DNA of 32,687 nt, taken from positions 72,478 to 105,164 of the forward strand of contig JAPLJV010000043.1 of NCBI GenBank assembly GCA_026388415.1. The letters are read 5' to 3'. Numbering within the stretch: the first letter of the stretch is position 1; every line of letters begins with the position of its first letter. Position numbers and translations under genes: made by a program. Below the pieces are notes generated by a model. The model saw only the letters and a program-made list of their open reading frames with translations, made no database searches and was not told the DNA's origin. Shown here piece after piece: positions 7,496-15,112 of this stretch. The DNA comes from Deltaproteobacteria bacterium. Lineage in GTDB: Bacteria > Desulfobacterota > Syntrophia > Syntrophales > JACQWR01.

Positions 7496-8668
7496 ATGAA
7501 CCAGCAGGCACCTACCCCGATTTCCTTCCACCCATCGCTTGCGGCGGTTCTGATCAGCGCGGCCTTCGCCGCCCTCGTCTTGGGGAGCGAATCACAAGCC
7601 CTGGTGTTCGGTCTGCTGGCGGGGGGGGGCGCGGGAACCCTCCTGGCGCACCGTCTGGGGTGGCTAGACCGGGTGGGCAGTAGCGCCGCTGCCTGGCCGC
7701 GTGCCTTCGGCATGGCAATCGTGGCCGCCACGGTTGCCGTCTGCCTCGGTTTTCACGACGACGCCTTCGTGCTTTTCCTCGTCGCCACGGTCATGGTCTA
7801 CATGCTGGCTTGCTTCGGGCTGAACATCCAGTTCGGCTTCGTGGGCGTGGTCAATTTCGCCGGGGCCTCCTTCCTGGGGGTGGGCTGCTACACCGCTGCC
7901 ATCCTGACCAAGCACACGGCCATGCCCCACCTCCTGGTCCTGCTGGCCGGGGGGCTGGCCGCGGCCCTGGTGGGGAGCATGCTCCTGGTGCCGGTGCTCA
8001 AGACCCGGGGCCATTACGCGGCCCTGGTGACGATCGCCTTCGCCCTCCTCTTCAAGGTCTTCCTGGAGGTAAACGACGTCCTGGGCGGGCCACAGGGGCT
8101 CAAAAGCGGCGGGTTCAAGCTCCTGGGCTGGGAATTCAACCGCGACATCGCCCTCGGCTCCTCTTCAGGCTCCTTTTACCTGAGCTACCTCGCCCTGATC
8201 CTGACGCTGGTCGTGCTGGGATTTGTCCTGGCCCGGAGGCTCGAGGAATCCTGGCTCGGGCTCAAACTCGACGCGGTACGCCTGGACGAGGTGAGCAGCG
8301 CCTGTTTCGGCCTCGCCATCCCCCGCTGGAAGATCCTGGCCTTCACGATCGGCAACTTTTACTGCGGCGTGGCTGGCGCGTTTTTAGCCACCCTCCTGGG
8401 CTACATTGCACCAGCGAACTTTGCCTTCGGCGACTCGCTCATCCTGATCTCCATCATCATCCTGGGTGGCCTGGGGTCTCTGTGGGGCACGGTGGTGGCC
8501 ACGGCCATCGTCATCATCCTGCCCGAGAAGTTTCAGATTCTCCAGGAGTACCGCTTCTTGCTCTACGCATCCCTGGTCATCGTCATTCTCCTGTTCAGGC
8601 CCCAGGGGCTCCTGCCCCGCCGGGTGCGCCGGTTCGAACTGCTTAGGCGGGGGGGCGGCCATGAGTGA
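7496..8668 (+). CDS. livM: Branched-chain amino-acid ABC transporter permease LivM
   Basis: A 390-residue permease that pairs with LivH. The family core starts near residue 95 with MLACFGLNIQFGFVGVVNFAGASFLGVGCYTAAI, matching the usual GLNLLxGYxGxxSxGxAAFxGIGAY pattern. ALVTIAFALLFK and ILGGLGSLWGTVVATAIVIILPE near the C-terminus are also diagnostic. The first 95 residues add two or three hydrophobic helices beyond the shortest family members, comparable to the long N-terminus of the E. coli protein. The stop overlaps the livG start by 8 bases, indicating translational coupling. The coupling loop differs from consensus (LGLKLDAVRLDEVSSACFG in place of GRAxxAIRxxExAA), which may go with the unusual LivG partner. 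Confidence 0.92.
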   Translation: MNQQAPTPISFHPSLAAVLISAAFAALVLGSESQALVFGLLAGGGAGTLLAHRLGWLDRVGSSAAAWPRAFGMAIVAATVAVCLGFHDDAFVLFLVATVMVYMLACFGLNIQFGFVGVVNFAGASFLGVGCYTAAILTKHTAMPHLLVLLAGGLAAALVGSMLLVPVLKTRGHYAALVTIAFALLFKVFLEVNDVLGGPQGLKSGGFKLLGWEFNRDIALGSSSGSFYLSYLALILTLVVLGFVLARRLEESWLGLKLDAVRLDEVSSACFGLAIPRWKILAFTIGNFYCGVAGAFLATLLGYIAPANFAFGDSLILISIIILGGLGSLWGTVVATAIVIILPEKFQILQEYRFLLYASLVIVILLFRPQGLLPRRVRRFELLRRGGGHE

Positions 8669-9437
8669 ACCTCTGCTCACCACCGCAGCGCTATGCCGGA
8701 TGTTCGGGGGCCTCACGGCCCTGTGCAATCTGGACATGGCGGTGGAACGCAACGCTATCCTGGGGCTCATCGGACCCAACGGTTCGGGAAAGACCACCTT
8801 CTTCAACGTCATCACCGGGATCTATCCGGTCACGTCGGGCAAGGTGAGCTTCGAGGACCGCGACGTAACCAACTTCTCCCCCCAGGCCGTGTACCGGGCG
8901 GGCATCGCGCGCACCTTCCAGCGCTCGCGGCTCTGGCTGCCCCTGTCCATCTTCGACAACGTCATCCTGGGGGACCGCAGGCACATCCACGACGGGCTTG
9001 TGGACAACCTCTTCCGCCGTCGGCGCCTCAAGGCCCAGTTCGAAGAGGGCCTGGAGCGGACCCGCGAGCTCCTCGCCATCTTCGACCCGGGCCTCGCTGA
9101 TAATCCGTTCGAGCCCGTGGCCAACCTCCCCATGATCTCCCGGCGGAGGATCGAGATCTGCCGCGCCCTCATCTCCGGCCCCAAGCTCCTCCTTTTGGAC
9201 GAACCCTCGGCAGGCATGACCCACGAGGAAACCTTCAGCCTGGTGGACGATATCCTGGAGATCAAGCAGCGGGTGGAGGATCTGACCATTATCATCATCG
9301 AACACGAGATGTCCGTGATCGAGCGGATTACCCACCGCTGCGTGGTGCTCAACTTTGGACAGAAGATCTGCGAGGGCACCTATGAGGAGGTGACGGCAGA
9401 TCCGCAGGTCCAACAGGCATACCTGGGGGTGGACTGA
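8661..9437 (+). CDS. livG: Branched-chain amino-acid ABC transporter ATPase LivG, degenerate signature
   Basis: A 258-residue nucleotide-binding subunit energising the LivHM permease from the cytoplasm. Walker A GPNGSGKTT is at 38-46, followed by the LivG-typical block GIARTFQRSRLW, Walker B LLLLDEPSAGM and the H-loop IIIEHEM. The C-terminal segment on cargo ATPases of this family (FGQKICEGTYEEV) is present. The striking departure is the ABC signature: where LivG proteins read LAYGDQRRLEIARAL, this one reads LPMISRRRIEICRAL, so the serine/glycine/glutamine core is lost while the flanking RRxEIxRAL is kept. The start ATG overlaps livM by 8 bases, and an upstream in-frame start at 8466 would lie inside livM. 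The stop overlaps the livF start (ATGA-type, 1 base). Confidence 0.9.
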   Translation: MSEPLLTTAALCRMFGGLTALCNLDMAVERNAILGLIGPNGSGKTTFFNVITGIYPVTSGKVSFEDRDVTNFSPQAVYRAGIARTFQRSRLWLPLSIFDNVILGDRRHIHDGLVDNLFRRRRLKAQFEEGLERTRELLAIFDPGLADNPFEPVANLPMISRRRIEICRALISGPKLLLLDEPSAGMTHEETFSLVDDILEIKQRVEDLTIIIIEHEMSVIERITHRCVVLNFGQKICEGTYEEVTADPQVQQAYLGVD

Positions 9438-10150
9438 TGGCTGCAAACGCGCTCACGGTGGAAAGACTCTACACAGCCTACGACCACGTGGACGTCCTGG
9501 AGGACCTCACGCTCGAGGTCGCCGAGGGATCGGTTACCTGTCTTCTGGGTTCCAATGGTTCGGGCAAGACCACCCTGATCCGTTCAATCCTCGGGCTCAC
9601 CCGTCCCCGCGCGGGCCGCATCACCTTCTTCGGCCGGGACATCACTGACCTGCCCACCCACCGCATCGTCCGCGCGGGCCTCGCCAGCATCCCGGAAGGT
9701 CGGAAAGTCTTTCCGGCCATGACCGTAGCGGAGAACCTGCGGCTCGGTGCCTACCAGGAACGGGACCGCGGCGAGATCGAACGGCGGCTGGAGCGGGTCT
9801 GCGAACTCTTCCCGGCCCTGCGCCTCCGGATGGGCCAGACCGCGGGCACCATGAGCGGCGGCGAGCAGGCCATGGTCTCCATCGGCCGTGGACTCATGGG
9901 GGCGCCTAAGCTCCTTGTGCTCGATGAGCCCTCCCTGGGCCTCTCCCCCCTCCTGGTCAAGGAAAACTTCCGTATCGTCCAGCGCCTGAACCAGGAGGGA
10001 ATCACCATCTTCCTGGTGGAGCAGAACGTCCGTCAGACCCTGGCCGTCTCCACCTACGGCTACGTCCTTTCCAAGGGACGGGTGGCGGCCCGGGGCCCCG
10101 CGCAGGAGTTAAGCGAGAACCTAGAATTCCGCCAGGCCTATTTCGGCTAA
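9437..10150 (+). CDS. livF: Branched-chain amino-acid ABC transporter ATPase LivF
   Basis: A 237-residue ATPase forming the heterodimer with LivG. Walker A GSNGSGKTT is at 38-46, GLASIPEGRKVFPAMTVAENLRLGA is the LivF-specific block (usual form PEGRxIFxxLTVxENL), the signature MSGGEQ is intact, Walker B LLVLDEPSLGLSP follows and the H-loop FLVEQN is present. Length is normal (about 235). It starts in the stop codon of livG. With an intact signature here and a degenerate one in LivG, the two composite ATP sites of the dimer should be unequal. Confidence 0.93.
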   Translation: MAANALTVERLYTAYDHVDVLEDLTLEVAEGSVTCLLGSNGSGKTTLIRSILGLTRPRAGRITFFGRDITDLPTHRIVRAGLASIPEGRKVFPAMTVAENLRLGAYQERDRGEIERRLERVCELFPALRLRMGQTAGTMSGGEQAMVSIGRGLMGAPKLLVLDEPSLGLSPLLVKENFRIVQRLNQEGITIFLVEQNVRQTLAVSTYGYVLSKGRVAARGPAQELSENLEFRQAYFG

Positions 10151-10169
10151 GAGCGGCTAAGGAGGAGCC

Positions 10170-11306
10170 ATGACAAAGTTTCCCGAACCCCCGGACCCCG
10201 TTGACCTGACCCGCTCGCTCATCGAACTGGACACCATGGATCCGCCCGGCAACGAGTCGGTCGCGGCGGACTTTCTGGGTGGAATCCTCGCCGCCGCCGG
10301 CCTGCGGGTCGCCTATCATACCCTGGCCGACGGCCGCAGGGGCCTCGTGGCCACACTGCCGGGCAAAGGAGACAGGCCGGCCCTGTGTTTTTGCGGCCAT
10401 CTGGACACGGTACCCGCAGGCGGGGCAGCCTGGCAGGGCCATCCCCTGGAGGCGCGCTTCAGCCAGGGCAAGATCATCGGCCGGGGCGCGAGCGACATGA
10501 AGAGCGGCTTGGCCGCTATGACGACTGCCATCCTGCGCCTCGCCGCCGTCCCCCGGCGGCAGGCCGACGTGGTTGCGATCTTCACCGCCGGGGAGGAAAC
10601 GGGCAGCGAAGGTGCGAGCCGAATGGTCACCGATGGCGTGCTGCCGTCACCGGCAGGGGCGCTGATTCTGGGCGAGCCGTCGGGGAATGTCCCGTTCCTC
10701 GGACACAAAGGCACCCTGTGGCTCCAGTGCCGCGTCCGGGGCAAGTCGGCCCACGGATCCATGCCCGATCAGGGCAAGAACGCCGTCATCGCAGCGGCCC
10801 GCGCCATCCTCGCCCTGGAGGGCCTGCTGGACGAGGTCGCCGCCGACCCCCGCCTGGGCCGGCCCACCCTCAACGTGGGCACCTTCAACGGGGGCACCAA
10901 AATCAACATGGTCCCCGACCTGGCGGAATTCACCGTGGATATGCGCACCGTGCCGGGCCTGTCGCACGAATGGCTCTACCGGCGGGTCTGCGACCGGCTC
11001 GGCCCCGCGCTGGAGATCCTGAAGCTGCTCGACCTTCCCCCGGTCCTCACCGACGAGAACGAGCCCTGGATCCGGGAGGTGCTGCAACTGCTCGAAGCGG
11101 CAGACTTCCCCGCCCGGCCGGGGTATGTCAACTACTTCACCGACGCCTCGACACTCGCCCCGGGACTTGGAAACCCTCCCGTCCTCATCCTGGGGCCGGG
11201 CGAAGCCACCCAGGCGCACCAGACCGACGAATGGTGCCGGGTGGACGACATCCACCGGGCAGCCGAGATCTATCTGCACATCGCCCGGGCCTGGTGCCGG
11301 GTGTAA
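10170..11306 (+). CDS. M20 family metallopeptidase (ArgE/DapE/CPG2-like)
   Basis: A 378-residue cytosolic zinc amidohydrolase likely to remove an acyl group or amino acid from a small N-acylated or dipeptide substrate. The di-metal ligands are visible in order: H77 and D79 in GHLDTVP, the bridging D109 in GRGASDMKSG, the catalytic/metal pair E142-E143 in TAGEETGSEG, E169 in ILGEPSG and a C-terminal histidine in ATQAHQTDEW. A lid domain with KSAHGS lies between. It follows livF by 19 bases with a strong ribosome site (AAGGAGGAGCC), so it belongs to the liv operon. This suggests that the imported ligand is an amino-acid conjugate which it hydrolyses, but substrate is not determined by the sequence. 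No start ambiguity is evident. Confidence 0.88.
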   Translation: MTKFPEPPDPVDLTRSLIELDTMDPPGNESVAADFLGGILAAAGLRVAYHTLADGRRGLVATLPGKGDRPALCFCGHLDTVPAGGAAWQGHPLEARFSQGKIIGRGASDMKSGLAAMTTAILRLAAVPRRQADVVAIFTAGEETGSEGASRMVTDGVLPSPAGALILGEPSGNVPFLGHKGTLWLQCRVRGKSAHGSMPDQGKNAVIAAARAILALEGLLDEVAADPRLGRPTLNVGTFNGGTKINMVPDLAEFTVDMRTVPGLSHEWLYRRVCDRLGPALEILKLLDLPPVLTDENEPWIREVLQLLEAADFPARPGYVNYFTDASTLAPGLGNPPVLILGPGEATQAHQTDEWCRVDDIHRAAEIYLHIARAWCRV

Positions 11307-11503
11307 CCGTGCGCTCGATCCCCACCGGATCGCGCCGCCGCGTGTGCCCCGTCTGAATGTCTTTCCGAAGTCCTGAAGGGGGCTACAGGAGAGATTTTTC
11401 AATACCGATGGACAGGTTCTATAGGCCGGCCGACCGCGAGGGTTCTCGTTAGAACAATTTAAACGACTTTGTGCCAGCCGTCATTTCAGCCGCGGTATAG
11501 CCG

Positions 11504-12054
11504 GTGGTGGCGGCCGTTGAATCAAGAGATCCCTATACCGCTGGTCATCAAATCCGTTCGGCAGATCTCGCCCGCGCAATGGCCATAGAAATGGGACTAT
11601 CCCAGGAGAGAATTGACGGCATCCGCATGGCGGGGACCATACATGACATCGGGAAATTATCCGTCCCAGCGGAAATATTATCCAAACCGACAAAACTGTC
11701 TGAACTTGAATTTGCCCCTATTAAAGAACATGTCCAAAAACGATTCGAGATGCTGAAGGATGTAGAATCGCCCTGGCCGCTGGCTGAGATTGTCTACCAG
11801 CACCATGAGCGGATGGACGGTTCCGGCTATCCAAGGAGCCTGAAGGGGATGAAATTCTGATCAAGGCCCGCACCCTGATGGTTGCCGACGTGGTGGAAGC
11901 CATGGCTTCGCACAGGCCCTATCGTCCAGGCTTGGGAATCGATGCAGCTCTGGAGGAAATCGTGGAAAACAGAGGGATCTTTTACGATAGCACCGTCTCC
12001 GATGCCTGCCTGAAATTATTTCGGGAAAAAGGTTTTCAGCTTGCGGAGGCTTGA
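11504..12054 (+). pseudogene. HD-GYP domain protein, truncated and frameshifted
   Basis: The segment encodes most of an HD-GYP domain, the cyclic-di-GMP phosphodiesterase module. The first frame (11504-11860) has RDPYTAGHQ, the catalytic HDIGK with HD, and the HHERMDGSGYPRSLKG loop containing the GYP signature. It then stops, but the next frame continues the domain as DEILIKARTLMVADVVEAM, SHRPYRP and so on to the TGA at 12054. Restoring one G in the GGGG run at about 11846-11849 rejoins the frames exactly. A stop lies directly upstream of the first codon shown and no sensor or receiver domain precedes it, so the gene also lacks its 5' part. The frameshift could be a sequencing error; the missing N-terminus suggests a real remnant. 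Confidence 0.75.
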
Positions 12055-12653
12055 GTTCAAACGGTATTCCTCACCTCAACGCAGAATCGAAAGTTACGCC
12101 TTTGTATGTGCTGTAACTAGGCGGCACACTTCATTTATTCGGTGATCTCACCCGTTTATTTCGGGTCGAAAGGTTCAGCTTTTGGAGGACGACTTTGCTG
12201 GTGATTGGGGTCAAGGATCATTGGGGTAGGCAGTCAAAAACAACTTCATCTAAAAGTGTGTGGACGCGAATTATTGTTGATTAGTAGATTTCGAACATAA
12301 ATTGTGATAGTGAATCCTGAAATATTAAAGACCGTTAAATAAGTCCCATGCCGTATAACCATGGTGGAGGGAATATGGACTGGCTGATACAACCCCGTTT
12401 TCTTGCAAACAAGAACGGGGGGGTATCGCTGACCTGTGTCTCGCGGTAGGTATTCTGACCCGCATAAAACGCCTAGCCGACGAATATATCAAGTTTGGAG
12501 GCCGCCTTGACTGACTACATCGTAAAGTAAATCTCCACCCACAAAGGCAGTAAGAGACATCCGGACAGGTGAATAATTTGATTATTGAGGCACAACTCTC
12601 CTGATTCTTTTACTCGTGGAAAATGAAATTCTGAAAAAGTTAGGAGAGCTGCT
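12055..12653. other. Intergenic stretch with hairpin and G7 tract
   Basis: No complete gene is recognised. A hairpin joins CCCCGTTTTCTTG (from 12393) with CAAGAACGGGG (to 12420). It overlaps a small frame that begins with ATG at 12375 after GGAGGGAAT and runs 24 codons to 12449. The +1 frame beyond a run of seven G (12417-12423) continues as GIADLCLAVGILTRIKRLAD and ends at 12514. A single-base change in the G tract would merge them into one peptide of about 46 residues. It is unrecognised and may be a gene remnant. Confidence 0.3.
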
Positions 12654-13793
12654 ATGTTTGAATTTAATGAAGAACAAAAATTAATTAAGAAGAGCATTTA
12701 TAAGTTTGCTAAAAAAGAATTAGCTCCCCGGGCTTCTCATTGGGACACCTCTGAAGAGTTTCCATGGGATTGTGTAAAGAAGATGGCAGAAATTGGGCTA
12801 ACGGGCTTACGGCTGCCATCGGCTTATGGTGGAGCAGGAGCCGACCGGATAACCTTTGGCATAGCCTTGGAAGAAGTTGCCAGATTTGACCAGAGCTGCG
12901 CCATCATCCTTTGCGCCTGTAACATTACTGGGAGAGTACTTTTACAGGCATCGGAAAAAATTAAAGATACCTTCTTGACCGATATCGTAAAAGGCAGGAG
13001 TATTGTAGCGTTTGGTGCCACGGAGCCAGAGAGTGGCTCAGACATCAGAGCAGCAAGAACCGTTGCACGGGTAGAGGGCGATTTTTATGTAGTGAGCGGG
13101 GAGAAGTCAATGATCACCTTTGCCGGAGTTGCCCAAGGGTTTATCGTCCTTGTAAAAACAGAGGGGGAGGGAGGAAGAGGTATCAGTTGCATCTTTATAG
13201 AGGCTGACAGACCGGGAATAGAAATCAAACTACTTCAGGGTTTTGGCTGGAAAGCCACAAAATGGGGAAACGTTGCTTTTAACGAGGTGAAAGTTCCAAT
13301 CGCGAATCTCATCGGAGAAAAAAATAGTGCCCTATCTATGTTGAAAAACACAGTACAGGAACAGAGGGCTTTAACAGGTCTCATCGCTTTGGGCACCGCC
13401 AGAGAAGCCTTGGAAGAAGCTATAAAATATGCGAAGATACGCAATGTGTTCGGGAAGCCTCTAGGGAAGTTCGAGGGAATCCAATTTAGACTGGCGGATG
13501 ATTTTACTTCGCTTGAAGCTGCAAAACTTGTATGCTATCGGGCACTCTCTTTGATTGAGAAAGGCGCTGATGAAGCTTCGGTTTGGGCGGCGATGGGCAA
13601 CTTAATCGGAGGAGAAACCGCTTATAAAGTAGTTAACAATGCAATGGATGTATTCGGAGGAATGGGGTATTCGAAGGAGCTCCCATTTGAGCGCTATCTC
13701 AGGGATGTGAAAGCAATACAAATTGCTAATGCCACCCTAAAAATGGAAATAGGTCAAGGACTTTTAGGGAAAGAATTCCTTCCTTACGCATGA
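12654..13793 (+). CDS. Acyl-CoA dehydrogenase family protein with altered catalytic position
   Basis: A 379-residue flavoprotein of the acyl-CoA dehydrogenase fold, normally oxidising an acyl-CoA to the 2-enoyl-CoA and passing electrons to ETF. The N-terminal helical domain begins FEFNEEQKLIKKSIYKFAKKEL. The FAD/substrate motifs FGATEPESGSD and VVSGEKSMITFAG are clear, as are the C-terminal FGKPLGKFEGIQFRLAD and FGGMGYSKELPFERYLRD. In most members the RD is followed by K-I-x-x-I-Y-E-G-T with the catalytic Glu. Here it reads KAIQIANAT, placing Asn at residue 359. The alternative catalytic Glu of isovaleryl- and long-chain enzymes (next to Arg in helix G) aligns with Gln in VQEQR. The ribosome site is AGGAG. 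It stands upstream of, and opposite to, the CoA-transferase genes. Substrate unknown. Confidence 0.85.
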   Translation: MFEFNEEQKLIKKSIYKFAKKELAPRASHWDTSEEFPWDCVKKMAEIGLTGLRLPSAYGGAGADRITFGIALEEVARFDQSCAIILCACNITGRVLLQASEKIKDTFLTDIVKGRSIVAFGATEPESGSDIRAARTVARVEGDFYVVSGEKSMITFAGVAQGFIVLVKTEGEGGRGISCIFIEADRPGIEIKLLQGFGWKATKWGNVAFNEVKVPIANLIGEKNSALSMLKNTVQEQRALTGLIALGTAREALEEAIKYAKIRNVFGKPLGKFEGIQFRLADDFTSLEAAKLVCYRALSLIEKGADEASVWAAMGNLIGGETAYKVVNNAMDVFGGMGYSKELPFERYLRDVKAIQIANATLKMEIGQGLLGKEFLPYA

Positions 13794-13917
13794 GCTGAGA
13801 AGAAAGCCCCACTTGTTTCCCCCGTTATCAATACCGACCATGACTGTCTGCCGCTATCAATCGCCGCATAAATCCACAGTTACCTGGCTATTAAAAGTGC
13901 GTAGATAACAATTTTGA

Positions 13918-14049
13918 GACCTTCCCCTGAGTTATGATGAACATTATCCATATCAGTATGGGTTTTGCCAACCCTATATCGAGCAGGTTATTTACCACTA
14001 TCTCGATTGTGGCAATTTCTACGACGGCTTTGCATGTCTTGAAAAGTAG
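13918..14049 (+). pseudogene. IS91-like transposase N-terminal remnant
   Basis: The frame reads YDEHYPYQYGF, CQPYIEQVIYHYLDCGNF and YDGFACL before a stop. This matches the start of IS91/IS801-type transposases with the Tnp zinc-binding domain (consensus YGxxRPxVxxVVxxYLxCGxxxxGFARxxC). Only about 43 codons are left, with a stop just upstream and none of the zinc ligands or the catalytic tyrosine region after it. It is a dead fragment in the gap between the dehydrogenase and the CoA-transferase. Confidence 0.55.
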
Positions 14050-14079
14050 CGGCCACAATCGGAAATAAACAACATCTAA

Positions 14080-14271
14080 TTATTTTGGTTTCTGTTTGTT
14101 TGGAGGTACCGTGCCTTTTTGTGTAAGGTAGCTCGTTGTTGTCGTAGCAGGCATAGACGACACACCTTTCATTTCCATCTTTGTGGTGATTTCCCACTTC
14201 CCGCCTTTCATGTTTGGTTCTGCGGTATTACCCGAAAAATACTGCCGAAATTGTTTTACCACGCGATCCAC
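14080..14271 (-). pseudogene. DUF3617-like protein remnant
   Basis: On the minus strand the reading NMKGGKWEITTKMEMKG...MPATTTTSYLTQKGTVPPNKQ matches the beginning of mature DUF3617 proteins (xMKxGxWEITTKMEMPGMP...TxxxCLTxxxxVP). The cysteine usual at the TQCLT position is replaced by Tyr. Neither a proper signal peptide nor the second half with its cysteines follows before the stop. It is likely the leftover of a small periplasmic protein of unknown function. The remaining parts of the 13794-14313 gap show nothing else. Confidence 0.45.
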
Positions 14272-14313
14272 ATTCTTTAATGATATGATATTGCAGCTTT
14301 ATCATTCTTTCTC

Positions 14314-15072
14314 TTAAAGAATCAATTTCTGAGGGTCCACTTCTTCTCTTAATATCCTCAATTCTTCCCGGGAGGGAGCAGGGGACTCACTGGCCTGGTA
14401 GACGTCAATATCAAAGCCCGTATTTTCAATGATCCTTTCTTTAGAAATGCCGGGATAGTATGCGGCAAGATACATCTTTTTTGTCTCCTCGTCGAATTTC
14501 ATTACCCCGAGATTGGTCACAACTGCGGTTGCCCCTCCCCGGACAAGGCCGAGCTTGCTGCGGCTGTCTCCTCCCTTGTACCACCCGACGCTGGTAAGAT
14601 AATCAAGTTTCTCGACAAACCGTCTTCTCTCATGCTGCATAAAGGTAATAACACCCGATGCAATAGAAGCGACATCGCAGGCACCGCCGCTTCCGGAAAA
14701 ACGTATTTTTGGCCTCATGTAATTGCCCAGAGAGGTGGTATTAAGATTTCCATATATATCAATCTGGGCAGCGCCAAGAAAGGCTATTGTGTTGAGCTTT
14801 CTGTGGCCTGCAATGGAAAATGCATCAATGAGTCCGGAATTGAGACAGGTCCCGCTCATAACCCTGAGATCAGCAACGGCCATGGGTATCTCTTCCAAAG
14901 AGGGGTCAATCCCGCCGGTCTCAAAAAAAATAACGGCCTTCGGCGCGTAGATTCTTTTTGCCGCAGTTGCCGCAAGTATCGAAACGCCGGTGCCGGCAAA
15001 GACAATATCGCCGTTTTTGATTAGCCTCCCTGCACTGATGGCCATCATTTCGTTATCGGTATAATCTGCCAT
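14314..15072 (-). CDS. Glutaconate-type CoA-transferase, subunit B
   Basis: A 252-residue beta subunit of a class I CoA-transferase, which moves CoA between a carboxylic acid and an acyl-CoA in the cytoplasm. The glycine-rich DIVFAGTGVSILAATAAKR is followed by FFETGGIDP with E51, aligned with the catalytic Glu of the Acidaminococcus GctB ESG motif. SGGACDVASIASG is the second conserved loop (usual GGxGGxxDxAxxA). Presence of the Glu argues for a true transferase rather than an IpdAB-type hydrolase. The ATG at 15072 is chosen because AAGGAG precedes it; the longer frame to 15144 would overlap subunit A. It lies 40 bases after subunit A. Substrate may be glutaconate, an aromatic acid or another carboxylate. 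Confidence 0.85.
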   Translation of the reverse strand: MADYTDNEMMAISAGRLIKNGDIVFAGTGVSILAATAAKRIYAPKAVIFFETGGIDPSLEEIPMAVADLRVMSGTCLNSGLIDAFSIAGHRKLNTIAFLGAAQIDIYGNLNTTSLGNYMRPKIRFSGSGGACDVASIASGVITFMQHERRRFVEKLDYLTSVGWYKGGDSRSKLGLVRGGATAVVTNLGVMKFDEETKKMYLAAYYPGISKERIIENTGFDIDVYQASESPAPSREELRILREEVDPQKLIL

Positions 15073-15112
15073 GAGAATCTCCTTATTAACCCGCAGCAAG
15101 CCGCAGGGTGAT

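Noticed and set aside
6578-7531. Long minus-strand frame opposite livH (317 codons) and similar ones opposite livM, livG, livF and the peptidase
   Set aside because: They are shadows of high-GC coding frames: very rich in Gly, His, Asp, Arg and Pro, with no domain and no ribosome site.
11858-11860. TGA in the HD-GYP gene as a selenocysteine codon
   Set aside because: The domain continues in the other frame from before the TGA, so a missing base explains the break; HD-GYP proteins have no Sec position there.
12393-12420. Hairpin as a terminator
   Set aside because: Followed by G-rich sequence with no T-tract on either strand.
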